Assembly: GCA_049658145.1 (NCBI GenBank)
Contig: JBASOJ010000095.1
Location: 1-64,000 of the forward strand
Direction of reading: 5' to 3'
Length of the DNA stretch: 64,000 nt
Source of the DNA: UBA6100 sp049658145
GTDB taxonomy: Bacteria > Actinomycetota > Coriobacteriia > Anaerosomatales > Anaerosomataceae
Part shown: piece after piece, positions 34,715 through 42,830 of the stretch
How the letters are laid out: each line of letters opens with the position of its first letter
How positions within the stretch are numbered: the stretch's first letter is position 1
Position numbers and translations under genes: made by a program
Notes under the pieces: model-generated
Databases searched by the model: none
What the model saw: only the letters and a program-made list of their open reading frames with translations
Told to the model about the DNA's origin: nothing

Positions 34715-34760
34715 AAACAAAACGACGTGACTGCCGCTAGAAATGCGGTGTGTCACGTCG
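34715..34760 (-). terminator. Stem-loop plus T-tract in the cspA leader
   Basis: Minus-strand CGACGTGAC (34760-34752) pairs with GTCACGTCG (34731-34723), with an inner CCGC/GCGG stem. TTTTGTTTT follows directly. It may end the upstream ykgJ-like transcript or act as an attenuator before cspA. Confidence 0.6.
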
Positions 34761-34826
34761 CAATCCTTCGGACCCCATCGGTCCGCAGGCGCAGTCTAGC
34801 AGGTATCGGACCGGAAAGATACCAGC

Positions 34827-35213
34827 CTAGCCGCGCCAGAGCTCGCAGACCCAGTCGCGGCAGATGTCGGCGCGGTACTCCCGCGACAGGAGGCAGCCGG
34901 TGTCGGGGTGGCAGAACTGACACTTGCGCACGTCCACCCACTCCGGGAGCGAGGCCCGATATGCCTCGCCCTCGGCGGTGGGCAGATGGCTCAGACGTGG
35001 GTCGTGTAGGGGCTCGATGCCGGCGGCACCGGCGCGGCACGCCGCTCCTGTGGCCTCGAGCGCGCCGCTCGCCCGAAGCCGCTCGAGCCACAGTTCGATG
35101 TACTCGGGCAGCCAGCCCTCGCCGATGTATGCGCCGTTCTCGTCGTGCGCCAGATAGAGTGCACAGCACAGGCCGCCGCACTCGTGGCAGAGGTCGAAGT
35201 CCTCGGCACTCAC
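34827..35213 (-). CDS. YkgJ-family cysteine-cluster protein
   Basis: The protein has 128 residues. Cysteines are grouped as C-H-E-C-G-G-L-C-C near the N-terminus, then C-Q-F-C, G-C-L-L and C-R-D-W-V-C-E-L-W at the end. This matches the YkgJ (PF03692) zinc/iron-chelating pattern, C-x2-C-G-x-C-C with a terminal C-R. The function is unknown. The GTG start overlaps the stop of the HTH-ATPase-STAS gene (GTGA), so translation is coupled. Confidence 0.8.
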   Translation of the reverse strand: MSAEDFDLCHECGGLCCALYLAHDENGAYIGEGWLPEYIELWLERLRASGALEATGAACRAGAAGIEPLHDPRLSHLPTAEGEAYRASLPEWVDVRKCQFCHPDTGCLLSREYRADICRDWVCELWRG

Positions 35214-36226
35214 GGTCGGGCGCCCGGCAGACCGCGCTCCACCATGAACCGCACCGCTTCGTTCATGTGAACCGGAGTGAGCGCTATGCCGGGGTGCTTC
35301 GCCGCCCAGACACGGAAGACCTCGTCGACGAATCCCTGGCCGACCGCCTCGACACCATCGAAGTCGAGATCGACCTCCGCGAACCGGTCGAGCCCTTCGA
35401 GCAGCAGCCTGGCCTCGGACCGCGACACGAGGCGCGTCCCGTAAGAGACCAGCCGCACCGCCGGAGTGCTGCGGGCGAACTCGAGTCCCCGCTGGTACTC
35501 GGCGAACACGGCTGACATCGTGCGCGTGGACGAGCGGGAGATGAGGCCGACGACCATCGTGCCGGGAATCGCCGGTCCCTGCACGACCGTCTGATCCCCG
35601 AGCGCGTTGTCCACGATCCACTGCCAGCCATTCGCCACCAGAACGAAGCGGTCGAGCGCTTTCGACGTGAAGAAGATGCCCTGGCCGCTGTGCTCCTCCG
35701 GAAGCGTGGTCCGCTTGCCCTTGGAGAGCTCCTGTATCGACGAGAGTGTGTCAGGCAGCCCCAACTCAGAGCGCAAGCGCTCGAACGCGCCGATACCGTC
35801 ATCAGCGACCGCGAAGGCCAGGTGCTCGATCGTCGCCCACACGGCAACACGGACGGTCGTACCGCCCGAGTGACTCACCGCGTTGTTCACCATCTCCTCG
35901 AGCGCGTACTCGATGATGTGAACCGGACCGCTCGCAGTATCGAGGTGAAGTGCGTTGACGACCTCGCGCCACACGAGGTGTTCGGCCAGACCGTCAAGCG
36001 AGTACTCGGCGCTGAAGTCCGGATGGCCGGACGCGCCTGGCATCCCCTGGAGTATCGATGGTAGCGAGCGTGCCACCGCGACCTCACCGAGGTCGAAGAG
36101 GCGGTGGCCCCCGGGGCTGGTGCGAAATGGGATCTCCCCGGCATCGGCCAGCTGCCTGACCCGGGACACCGACAGACCCAGGAGGTCCGCAACAGCGCCT
36201 ATCCGCACCAACGAGCGATTCGGCAT
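35210..36226 (-). CDS. HTH + HATPase (anti-sigma-like) + STAS-like (DUF4325) fusion
   Basis: The protein has 338 residues. Residues about 5-55 form a MerR/excisionase-like helix-turn-helix (I-G-A-V-A-D-L-L-G-L-S-V-S-R-V-R-Q-L, then G-G-H-R-L-F). Residues about 85-190 look like a GHKL ATPase with E-E-M-V-N-N-A-V-S-H-S and D-D-G-I-G. The C-terminal 100 residues resemble DUF4325, a STAS-like domain (V-D-L-D-F-D-G-V-E-A-V-G-Q-G-F-V-D-E). The combination puts DNA binding and an anti-sigma/antagonist pair in one polypeptide, presumably a self-contained switch. Targets are unknown. Confidence 0.75.
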   Translation of the reverse strand: MPNRSLVRIGAVADLLGLSVSRVRQLADAGEIPFRTSPGGHRLFDLGEVAVARSLPSILQGMPGASGHPDFSAEYSLDGLAEHLVWREVVNALHLDTASGPVHIIEYALEEMVNNAVSHSGGTTVRVAVWATIEHLAFAVADDGIGAFERLRSELGLPDTLSSIQELSKGKRTTLPEEHSGQGIFFTSKALDRFVLVANGWQWIVDNALGDQTVVQGPAIPGTMVVGLISRSSTRTMSAVFAEYQRGLEFARSTPAVRLVSYGTRLVSRSEARLLLEGLDRFAEVDLDFDGVEAVGQGFVDEVFRVWAAKHPGIALTPVHMNEAVRFMVERGLPGARP

Positions 36227-36394
36227 GTCATGCCCCGTGATATGTTCGGGAATCTACAGTCCTAAGGAATCATAGCATTGGCGGAGGCCCAAATCTATAG
36301 GAGTATAGCTTTCAGGTCACCCATTGTGGCCAAATCCTACACTCTTGAGATTCCTATCTCTCGCAAGCACGCCACTTGGGGTTCGCAGGCGCCC

Positions 36395-38128
36395 CTACCC
36401 ACGCGCCGCGCACTCGTTGCCGGTGGCCTCCGGGTCTGCACCATCGTCCGCGTCGCTCGCGAACACCTTCATCTCGGTGAGCCCGAGCGCTTCGGCGGCC
36501 ATCTCGCGCAGCTTGTACTTCTGGATCTTGCCTGACGCGGTGAGCGGGAACTGCTCCACGAAGAAGACGTGCTTCGGTGCCTTGTAGCGCGCCATCCGTG
36601 CGCGGGCATATTCCTGCACATCCGCCTCCGTGATGTCGCTCCCTGCGCTGCGGCGCACGAACGCACCGGCGACCTCGCCATACTTCGCGTCAGGCACACC
36701 CACGACCTGCGCGTCCTCGACGCCCTCCATCGTGTAGAGGAACTCCTCGATCTCGCGCGGGTAGATGTTCTCGCCGCCGCGGATGATCATGTCCTTGATG
36801 CGGCCGGTGATGCGGTAGTAGCCGTCCTCGTCGATGGTGCCGATGTCGCCCGAGTGCAGATAGCCCGCCGCATCGATGGCAGCCGAGGTGGCCTCGGGCA
36901 TGTTGTAGTAGCCCTTCATCACGTTGTAGCCGCGGCAGCACAGCTCACCCGGCACGCCCGGCGGGCACGCCGCACCGGTCTCGGGATCGATGACCCGCAC
37001 GTCCACCTGGTCGTGCTGCCTGCCGATCGTCTCGCACTTGCGCTCAAGCGTGTCCTCGGTGGTGGTCTGGGTGAACACGGGCGAGGTCTCGGTGAGGCCG
37101 TAGCAGATCGTCAGTTCACTTGCGTGCATGCGGTCGATGACCTGCTTCATGGTCTCGACCGGACATGGCGAACCGGCCATGATGCCGGTGCGCAGACTGG
37201 TGAGATCGAACATGTCGAACATCGGATGGTTGAGCTCTGCGATGAACATCGTCGGCACGCCATAGAGCGCAGTCGCCCGCTCCTTCTGCACCGCGGCCAG
37301 TACGAGCAGCGGGTCGAACTGCTCGACGCCGACCACCGTCGCGCCGTGCGTGAGGATCGCCATCACACCGAGCACGATGCCGAAGCAGTGGAAGTACGGC
37401 ACCGGCAGGCAAACGCGGTCGGCGGGCGTGAATGCCTGCCGCTCGCCGATGTAGAAGCCGTTGTTCACGATGTTGCGGCTCGTGAGCATGACGCCCTTGG
37501 GGAAGCCCGTGGTCCCCGAGGTGTACTGCATGTTGACGACGTCGCCGGCGCCGAGTGACGCCGTCAGCTCGCGGAGCGGCTCGCCGGGCATGTTCTCGCC
37601 GAGGACCAGCAACTCGGGCATCGAGTAGAACCCGCGGTGCTTCTCGGGGCCCATGTAGAGCAGGCTCTTCAGCCGAGGGAACTCGGCGCTCTCGAGATGC
37701 CCGCGCTGCTGCCGGGCGGCCTCGGGCACGAGCTGCCGGATGATCTCGATGTAGTCCACGTCGCGGAACGAGTCGATGATGGCGAGCGCCTTCATGTCCG
37801 ACTGCTTGAGCACGTACGCAAGCTCGTGCGCCTTATACACCGGGTTCACGGTGACGAGCACCGCGCCGATCTTGGCGGTCGCGAAGCACAGCGTGAGCCA
37901 GTCGGGGATGTTGCGCGCCCACACGCCCACGTGGTCGCCCTTGCCGATGCCGACGGCGAGCAGCCCCTTGGCGAGCTGGTCGACCCGTTCGTCGAACTGC
38001 CGGTACGTCCAGCGCAGGTCGCGGTCGGGATAGACGATGAAGTCGTTGCCGGCGTGCTTGGCGACCTGCATCTCGAAGTACTGCCCGAGTGGCAGATCGG
38101 TGTGGAGTTGGTCGTTCGTCCAGGCCAT
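36395..38128 (-). CDS. AMP-dependent acyl-CoA synthetase/ligase
   Basis: The protein has 577 residues from ATG 38128, with AGGGG 6 bases upstream; a longer frame to 38431 lies inside the regulator gene. It activates a carboxylic acid as acyl-AMP, then acyl-CoA. The P-loop-like Y-T-S-G-T-T-G-F-P-K-G-V is near residue 196, Y-G-L-T-E-T-S-P near 336, and S-G-D-I-G-T-I-D-E-D-G-Y-Y-R-I-T-G-R and a late K-I-Q-K Lys complete the family. It resembles medium/long-chain fatty acid ligases (FadD-like). It follows an XRE-cupin regulator, its probable controller. Confidence 0.92.
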   Translation of the reverse strand: MAWTNDQLHTDLPLGQYFEMQVAKHAGNDFIVYPDRDLRWTYRQFDERVDQLAKGLLAVGIGKGDHVGVWARNIPDWLTLCFATAKIGAVLVTVNPVYKAHELAYVLKQSDMKALAIIDSFRDVDYIEIIRQLVPEAARQQRGHLESAEFPRLKSLLYMGPEKHRGFYSMPELLVLGENMPGEPLRELTASLGAGDVVNMQYTSGTTGFPKGVMLTSRNIVNNGFYIGERQAFTPADRVCLPVPYFHCFGIVLGVMAILTHGATVVGVEQFDPLLVLAAVQKERATALYGVPTMFIAELNHPMFDMFDLTSLRTGIMAGSPCPVETMKQVIDRMHASELTICYGLTETSPVFTQTTTEDTLERKCETIGRQHDQVDVRVIDPETGAACPPGVPGELCCRGYNVMKGYYNMPEATSAAIDAAGYLHSGDIGTIDEDGYYRITGRIKDMIIRGGENIYPREIEEFLYTMEGVEDAQVVGVPDAKYGEVAGAFVRRSAGSDITEADVQEYARARMARYKAPKHVFFVEQFPLTASGKIQKYKLREMAAEALGLTEMKVFASDADDGADPEATGNECAARG

Positions 38129-38138
38129 CGTCATCCCC

Positions 38139-38717
38139 TTAAGCCGGAGCGTAGACGACGGCCAGGATGCGAGCGGACGCACCGTTCGCGGCGCGCACCT
38201 GGTGCGGGACGATGGAGTCGTAGTAGATGCTGTCCCCCACTGTGAGCGTCCGGGTCTCCTTGCCGTACTCGACCTCGATCGCGCCGTCGAGCACGTAGAG
38301 GAACTCCTCGCCCTCGTGGCTCGAGAGCTTGTGCCCGCCCGGCGCCGCCGGCTGCACGTCGATGAGGAACGGCTCCATGTGACGAGCGGACTTGCCGCTC
38401 GCAAGCGAGAAGAAGCCGAGCACGCCGGCATCGCTCACGGTCTCCAGGTCGCGCAGACGGGAGATGGCCTCGGCGTCACCGTGGCGTGTCACGATCGGGC
38501 CGAGCTCGATCTCGTCGTCGAGCAGCGTGCCGAGACGGACGCCCAGCGCGCGGGTAAGCTTGATGAGTGGGGTGAGCGACGGCGCGTACTCGCCGCTCTC
38601 GAGATGTGCGATCGTGGTCGTGTCGCAGCCGCTGCGTTCCGCCAGATCCTCAACCGAAAGGCCGAGCGACTCGCGCAGCGTTGTGATCTTGCCACCGATA
38701 CGGTTCTCCGAAGCCAT
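38139..38717 (-). CDS. XRE-family regulator with cupin domain
   Basis: The protein has 192 residues from ATG 38717 (GGAGGGG upstream). The helix-turn-helix covers about 8-62 (L-S-V-E-D-L-A-E-R-S-G-C-D-T-T-T-I-A-H-L). The cupin domain occupies the C-terminal 75 residues, with H-E-G-E-E-F-L-Y-V-L-D-G and P-H-Q-V-R-A. Such regulators usually sense a small metabolite bound in the cupin. It ends 10 bases before the acyl-CoA synthetase start. Confidence 0.9.
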   Translation of the reverse strand: MASENRIGGKITTLRESLGLSVEDLAERSGCDTTTIAHLESGEYAPSLTPLIKLTRALGVRLGTLLDDEIELGPIVTRHGDAEAISRLRDLETVSDAGVLGFFSLASGKSARHMEPFLIDVQPAAPGGHKLSSHEGEEFLYVLDGAIEVEYGKETRTLTVGDSIYYDSIVPHQVRAANGASARILAVVYAPA

Positions 38718-38831
38718 GCAGCACCCCTCCCCTGTTCCCATCGCCGCAGCGTGCGGCGGTAGGCCGCATGATAGCGGAAGAGCGCCGTGCGGGCAGCGGC
38801 GGCGCATCCTTGGGGAGGTGGCTCCGCCTCG

Positions 38832-39296
38832 CTAAGAAGGCAGAAGGATCAGCGACGCGAGCAGCGGACGACCCGCAACGCTCAGGCGCACGGTCCCGCC
38901 GGCACAACTCATCACGACCCAATCGTGGTACGAGGCACGCTCGGCGACCGGCCTCGAGAGCGTGTACGACTGCTCCGGCATCAGCGCTGCGATGACACGA
39001 CCGGCGATGGTGCTCGCAAGCTCGGAGATGGTCGCAGACGCGCACAGCATCGCATCCCCGCTCGCCCCATCGGTCTGATGCGCCTCGCCGGCCATCTGCT
39101 GACACAGGCCCACGGGTGCCGCAACCGTGACGACCCCGCTCATCGGCCCACCAAAGCGCTCCCGTCCGCACACGCACTCCTCGCTCGGCAGCGGGATGAG
39201 ATCGTCAGCCGGCTGCACCGGAAGGTTCGAGAAGCGCCGGACGACGTCGTTCGTCACCCGTTCGAGCGTGCGGTGCGTGGTGTCGCATTCGACCAT
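38832..39296 (-). CDS. CheX-like chemotaxis phosphatase domain protein
   Basis: The protein has 154 residues. The pattern M-S-G-V-V-T-V...G-L-C-Q-Q-M-A-G followed by a helix S-A-T-I-S-E-L-A-S-T-I-A-G-R matches CheC/CheX-like proteins, where E-x2-N is the phosphatase site. Here the site reads E-L-A-S-T, without the Asn, so phosphatase activity is doubtful. N-terminal cysteines (E-E-C-V-C-G) are unusual. No chemotaxis genes are close by. Confidence 0.6.
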   Translation of the reverse strand: MVECDTTHRTLERVTNDVVRRFSNLPVQPADDLIPLPSEECVCGRERFGGPMSGVVTVAAPVGLCQQMAGEAHQTDGASGDAMLCASATISELASTIAGRVIAALMPEQSYTLSRPVAERASYHDWVVMSCAGGTVRLSVAGRPLLASLILLPS

Positions 39297-39462
39297 GGCT
39301 TATGTCCGCCCATCCCCCGAATGGTGCCGTTCGCTCTCCCTTGCAGGAGAACGTCGGCGCTTCGACCCGGGTTACGGCACACCCGTCACGTGTTCGGGGT
39401 ATAGCTTCATCGAGCGTCACTCTCGGAGGGGGGAGCGACAATCGACGGCATTCCCGAAGTGG

Positions 39463-39738
39463 ATGATTTCGCCGATGAGCCGGGCGATCATGGACCACGG
39501 GAGCCTCAGCGCCCAGCACGATGCACACGACATCCCGAGCCGTGCCGAGGGCTGGACGGACCACGCCGAGCTCTCGGCGCACGCATGCATCGCTTGCGGG
39601 TATGTGGAGGTCTTCACCGTTCGCCGCGGTCACCGGCGCCTGACGCCCTTGCTCAGTACACCTCGGGCACGTAGGTCTGCGAGTCGATCGGCGGACGCAC
39701 GTAGCCGCCGGTCGACTGTTTGCGTGGCGGCAGCTTGA
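39463..39738 (+). CDS. Small hypothetical protein with C-x2-C motif
   Basis: The protein has 91 residues from ATG 39463. Third-codon G+C is high for the first 65 codons, which argues for real coding, then weakens where it overlaps the end of ppk2 on the other strand (39653-39738). A H-A-C-I-A-C-G-Y-V-E-V-F segment resembles a half zinc ribbon. The nearest Shine-Dalgarno-like run (GGAGGGGGG at 39425) is too far from this ATG, so the start is uncertain. Confidence 0.4.
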   Translation: MISPMSRAIMDHGSLSAQHDAHDIPSRAEGWTDHAELSAHACIACGYVEVFTVRRGHRRLTPLLSTPRARRSASRSADARSRRSTVCVAAA

Positions 39739-40519
39739 ACGGCTCGGGCACCACGTCTTCGTAGGGGATCTGCTGGAGCATATGATGGATGCAGTTCAGG
39801 CGTGCGCGCTTCTTGATGTCACCCTCCACGACCCACCACGGCGACTCCTTGGTGTCCGTGTACTTGAACATCTCGTCCTTGGCGCGGGAGAACTCTTCCC
39901 AGCGGTCGCGGCCCTGCAGGTCCGTGTCCGAGAACTTCCAGCGCTTGAGCGGGTCGTCGATGCGCTCCTGGAAGCGGCGGTCCTGCTCGTCGTCTGAGAT
40001 CGAGAACCAGTACTTGATGAGGATGATGCCGCTGCGCTTGAGCATGCGCTCGAACTCCGGGCAGTCGCGGAAGAACTCCTGCACCTGCTCCTCGGTGGAC
40101 CACCCCATCACGCGCTCGACGACTGCCCGGTTGTACCAGGACCGGTCGAACAGCGCGATCTCGCCGGCAGCAGGCAGCTGTGCCACGTAGCGTTGGAAGT
40201 ACCACTGCGACTCCTCGCGGTCAGTCGGTGCAGGAAGCGCTACCACCCGACAGATGCGGGGATTGAGCGCATCGGTGATCCGCTTTATGGCGCCGCCCTT
40301 GCCGGCGGCGTCGCGCCCCTCGAAGACCACGACCACGCGCAGTCCCTCGCGCTTCACCCACTCCTGCAGCTTTACGAGCTCGATCTGCAGCTTCTCGAGC
40401 TCCCGAAGGTACTCGTCGGTGTTCATCTTCTTCGGCTTGGTGCCGGGGGCCTCGACCTCGGCGTGGTACGTCTCCTTCGCCGAATCGTCGTGCGACTTCT
40501 TCGCGTCGTGCTTGCTCAT
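39653..40519 (-). CDS. ppk2: Polyphosphate kinase 2
   Basis: The protein has 288 residues. PPK2 enzymes transfer phosphate between polyphosphate and nucleotides. The Walker A is G-R-D-A-A-G-K-G-G near residue 70, the lid residues include Y-F-Q-R-Y-V, and Walker B is D-R-S-W-Y-N-R-A near residue 125. It is a single-domain (class I or III) form. A Lys/His-rich 30-residue N-terminal extension precedes the core. The start overlaps the ppk1 stop (ATGA), so both kinases are made together. Confidence 0.95.
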   Translation of the reverse strand: MSKHDAKKSHDDSAKETYHAEVEAPGTKPKKMNTDEYLRELEKLQIELVKLQEWVKREGLRVVVVFEGRDAAGKGGAIKRITDALNPRICRVVALPAPTDREESQWYFQRYVAQLPAAGEIALFDRSWYNRAVVERVMGWSTEEQVQEFFRDCPEFERMLKRSGIILIKYWFSISDDEQDRRFQERIDDPLKRWKFSDTDLQGRDRWEEFSRAKDEMFKYTDTKESPWWVVEGDIKKRARLNCIHHMLQQIPYEDVVPEPFKLPPRKQSTGGYVRPPIDSQTYVPEVY

Positions 40520-42660
40520 CGCTGCCCCTTACCTCGGCTGCTCTTGCGCTTCTGAGGCGTCCCCTTGCGCTTGCGCTTCGGGATGATGCTCGTGCGGATC
40601 GTCGCCAGCTCGGCCTGGGCGAAGCGCGGCGGTGCGTCCGGGGCGTGCACGACGCGCTCATAGGTGCCGTCGGGACGCATCACGCGCGTCTTCATGTTGT
40701 CGTTCATATACGCGCCGAGGATCTCATCCTGAAGCCGCTTCACGAGCCTGGGATCGCGCACCGGCGCCAGCACCTCGACGCGGCGGTCGAGGTTTCGCGG
40801 CATGAGGTCCGCGCTGCCGATGTACACGTCGGACTCGCCGTCGTTGCCGAAGAAGTAGATGCGGCTGTGTTCGAGGAATCGGCCGACGAGGCTGTGCACG
40901 CGGATGTTCTCGCTCACATCGGGCACTCCCGGGCGCAGACAGCAGACGCCGCGCACCAGCAGGTCGATCTTCACACCGGCCTGCGACGCCTCATAGAGCA
41001 TCGCGATCATCTTCTGGTCCACGAGCGAGTTCATCTTGAAGGTGATGTGGCCCTCGCGGCCCGCGCGCGCATGCTCCATCTCGCGTCGGATCAACTCGGT
41101 GATGCCCTCGCGCAGGTCGACCGGCGCCACCAGGAAGCGCTTGTACGGGTTCTTGCGGGCATATCCGGTCACGAGATTGAACAGCGCCGAGGCGTCCTCG
41201 CCCATCTTGTCATCGCACGTGAGCAGGCCGAGGTCTGTGTAGAGCGTCGCCGTCACCGTGTTGTAGTTGCCAGTGCCGATGTGGACGTAGCGCCGGATCT
41301 TGCCCGACTCCCTGCGCACCACGAGCGCCACCTTGCTGTGTGTCTTGAGCCCCACGAGACCGTAGACCACGTGCGCGCCAACCGCCTCGAGCGCACGCGC
41401 CCACTCGATGTTGCTCTCCTCATCGAAGCGCGCCTTGAGCTCGACGAGGACCGCGACCTCCTTACCGGCGAGCGCGGCATCCATGAGCGCCTCGACGATG
41501 GGTGAATCGGTGCCCACGCGGTAGAGCGTCATCTTGATAGCGAGCACATCGGGGTCGTGCGCGGCCTGGCGGATCAATGCGACCACGGGCTGGAACGACT
41601 CGAAGGGGTGGTGCAGCAAGATGTCATGCTCGCGGATCGCCGTGAAGATGTCGCTCTCGACCCCGTCACTGACCTGAACGGTCAGCGCCGGCACGAAGGT
41701 CGGGAACTTGAGATCGGGGCGGTCGATCCTGGCCAGTGCGGACAGGTCGCTCATCCCAAGCGGCGGCTCGATCGTGATCACGTCAGCGGCGTCCATGTCG
41801 AGATTCTCCACGAGGATGTCGCGGATATGCTCGGGCATCGTGGGCTCCACCGTCATGCGCACGACCGACCCGAAGCGGCGGCGCCGGATGCCCTGCTCGA
41901 TGCTCTCGAGCAGATCGTCGGCCTCGAGCTCCTGGATGATCATCTCTGCGTCACGGGTGATGCGGAAGGGGTGACTCGCCACCACCTGATAGCCCGGGAA
42001 GAGCACGCCGACGTGAGCCGAGACAAGCTGCTCGAGCCACACGAACGCGTGTTCCCGGCCCGGCTCGGCCGGCGCCGATACGGGCACCAGACGCGGCAAA
42101 GCCTTGGGCACCTTCACACGCGCGAAGCGCTCCTCGCCGTCCGGATCTGCCACGACGATCGCGATGTTCATGCTCAGGTTCGAGATGTGCGGGAACGGCC
42201 GGCCGGGATCGAATGCGAGCGGCGTCAGCACCGGGAATACGTCTGAGGTGAAGTACGCGTCCGCCACGGCTCGCTGGTCGTCGGAGAGCTCCGCATAGTC
42301 GAGCAGCTTGATGCCCGTCTCGGCGAGCTCATGTTTCAGCTGGTTGAAGCAGTCACGCGCCGAGGTGAGCATGCGCGGGATGCGCTCGCGGACCAGGGCG
42401 AGCTGCTCGGCGGCGGTGAGTCCGTCATCTGAGAGGCCGGTCACGCCGGCCGCGATCTGCTGCTTGAGGCCGGCCACGCGCACCATGTAGAACTCGGACA
42501 GGTTGGAGCTGAAGATGGCGAGGAACTTCGCGCGCTCGATGAGCGGGTTCGAGGGATCCCACGCCTCTTCCAGGACCCGGTCCTGGAAGTCGAGCAGCGC
42601 CGTCTCCCGGTTAACGTACAGCTCCGCAGCATCGAGCTTGACCGTCTTGCTCACCGTCAT
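40516..42660 (-). CDS. ppk1: Polyphosphate kinase 1
   Basis: The protein has 714 residues from ATG 42660. PPK1 makes polyphosphate from ATP. The N domain has F-L-A-I-F-S-S-N-L-S-E-F-Y near residue 52. The catalytic His is in G-L-K-T-H-S-K near residue 448, and the second His lies in L-E-H-S-R-I-Y-F-F near 604. The C-terminus is a Lys/Arg-rich tail of about 20 residues. A longer frame to 42798 lacks similarity. About 170 bases separate it from ppx upstream; a TACACT -10-like box occurs there at 42702-42707 (minus strand). Confidence 0.96.
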   Translation of the reverse strand: MTVSKTVKLDAAELYVNRETALLDFQDRVLEEAWDPSNPLIERAKFLAIFSSNLSEFYMVRVAGLKQQIAAGVTGLSDDGLTAAEQLALVRERIPRMLTSARDCFNQLKHELAETGIKLLDYAELSDDQRAVADAYFTSDVFPVLTPLAFDPGRPFPHISNLSMNIAIVVADPDGEERFARVKVPKALPRLVPVSAPAEPGREHAFVWLEQLVSAHVGVLFPGYQVVASHPFRITRDAEMIIQELEADDLLESIEQGIRRRRFGSVVRMTVEPTMPEHIRDILVENLDMDAADVITIEPPLGMSDLSALARIDRPDLKFPTFVPALTVQVSDGVESDIFTAIREHDILLHHPFESFQPVVALIRQAAHDPDVLAIKMTLYRVGTDSPIVEALMDAALAGKEVAVLVELKARFDEESNIEWARALEAVGAHVVYGLVGLKTHSKVALVVRRESGKIRRYVHIGTGNYNTVTATLYTDLGLLTCDDKMGEDASALFNLVTGYARKNPYKRFLVAPVDLREGITELIRREMEHARAGREGHITFKMNSLVDQKMIAMLYEASQAGVKIDLLVRGVCCLRPGVPDVSENIRVHSLVGRFLEHSRIYFFGNDGESDVYIGSADLMPRNLDRRVEVLAPVRDPRLVKRLQDEILGAYMNDNMKTRVMRPDGTYERVVHAPDAPPRFAQAELATIRTSIIPKRKRKGTPQKRKSSRGKGQR

Positions 42661-42830
42661 GCCGCCCCATCCCCTCGCGCCGTGATTCCCGCCCTCTGTC
42701 CAGTGTAGCCGTACCGGGCGCGCGTATGCCCCGGAATCGCGGCGCCACTTGGGACGGGCAGGAAGGTGCGGTAGCGTGTGATGCAGCCGGCAGAGCATGC
42801 GGGAACTTCGATCCCCGCTAAGCCAGGCCC

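Noticed and set aside
36278..36535. 85-codon plus-strand ORF between the HTH fusion and acyl-CoA synthetase
   Set aside because: Its 3' half is antisense to the synthetase and the composition is not protein-like.
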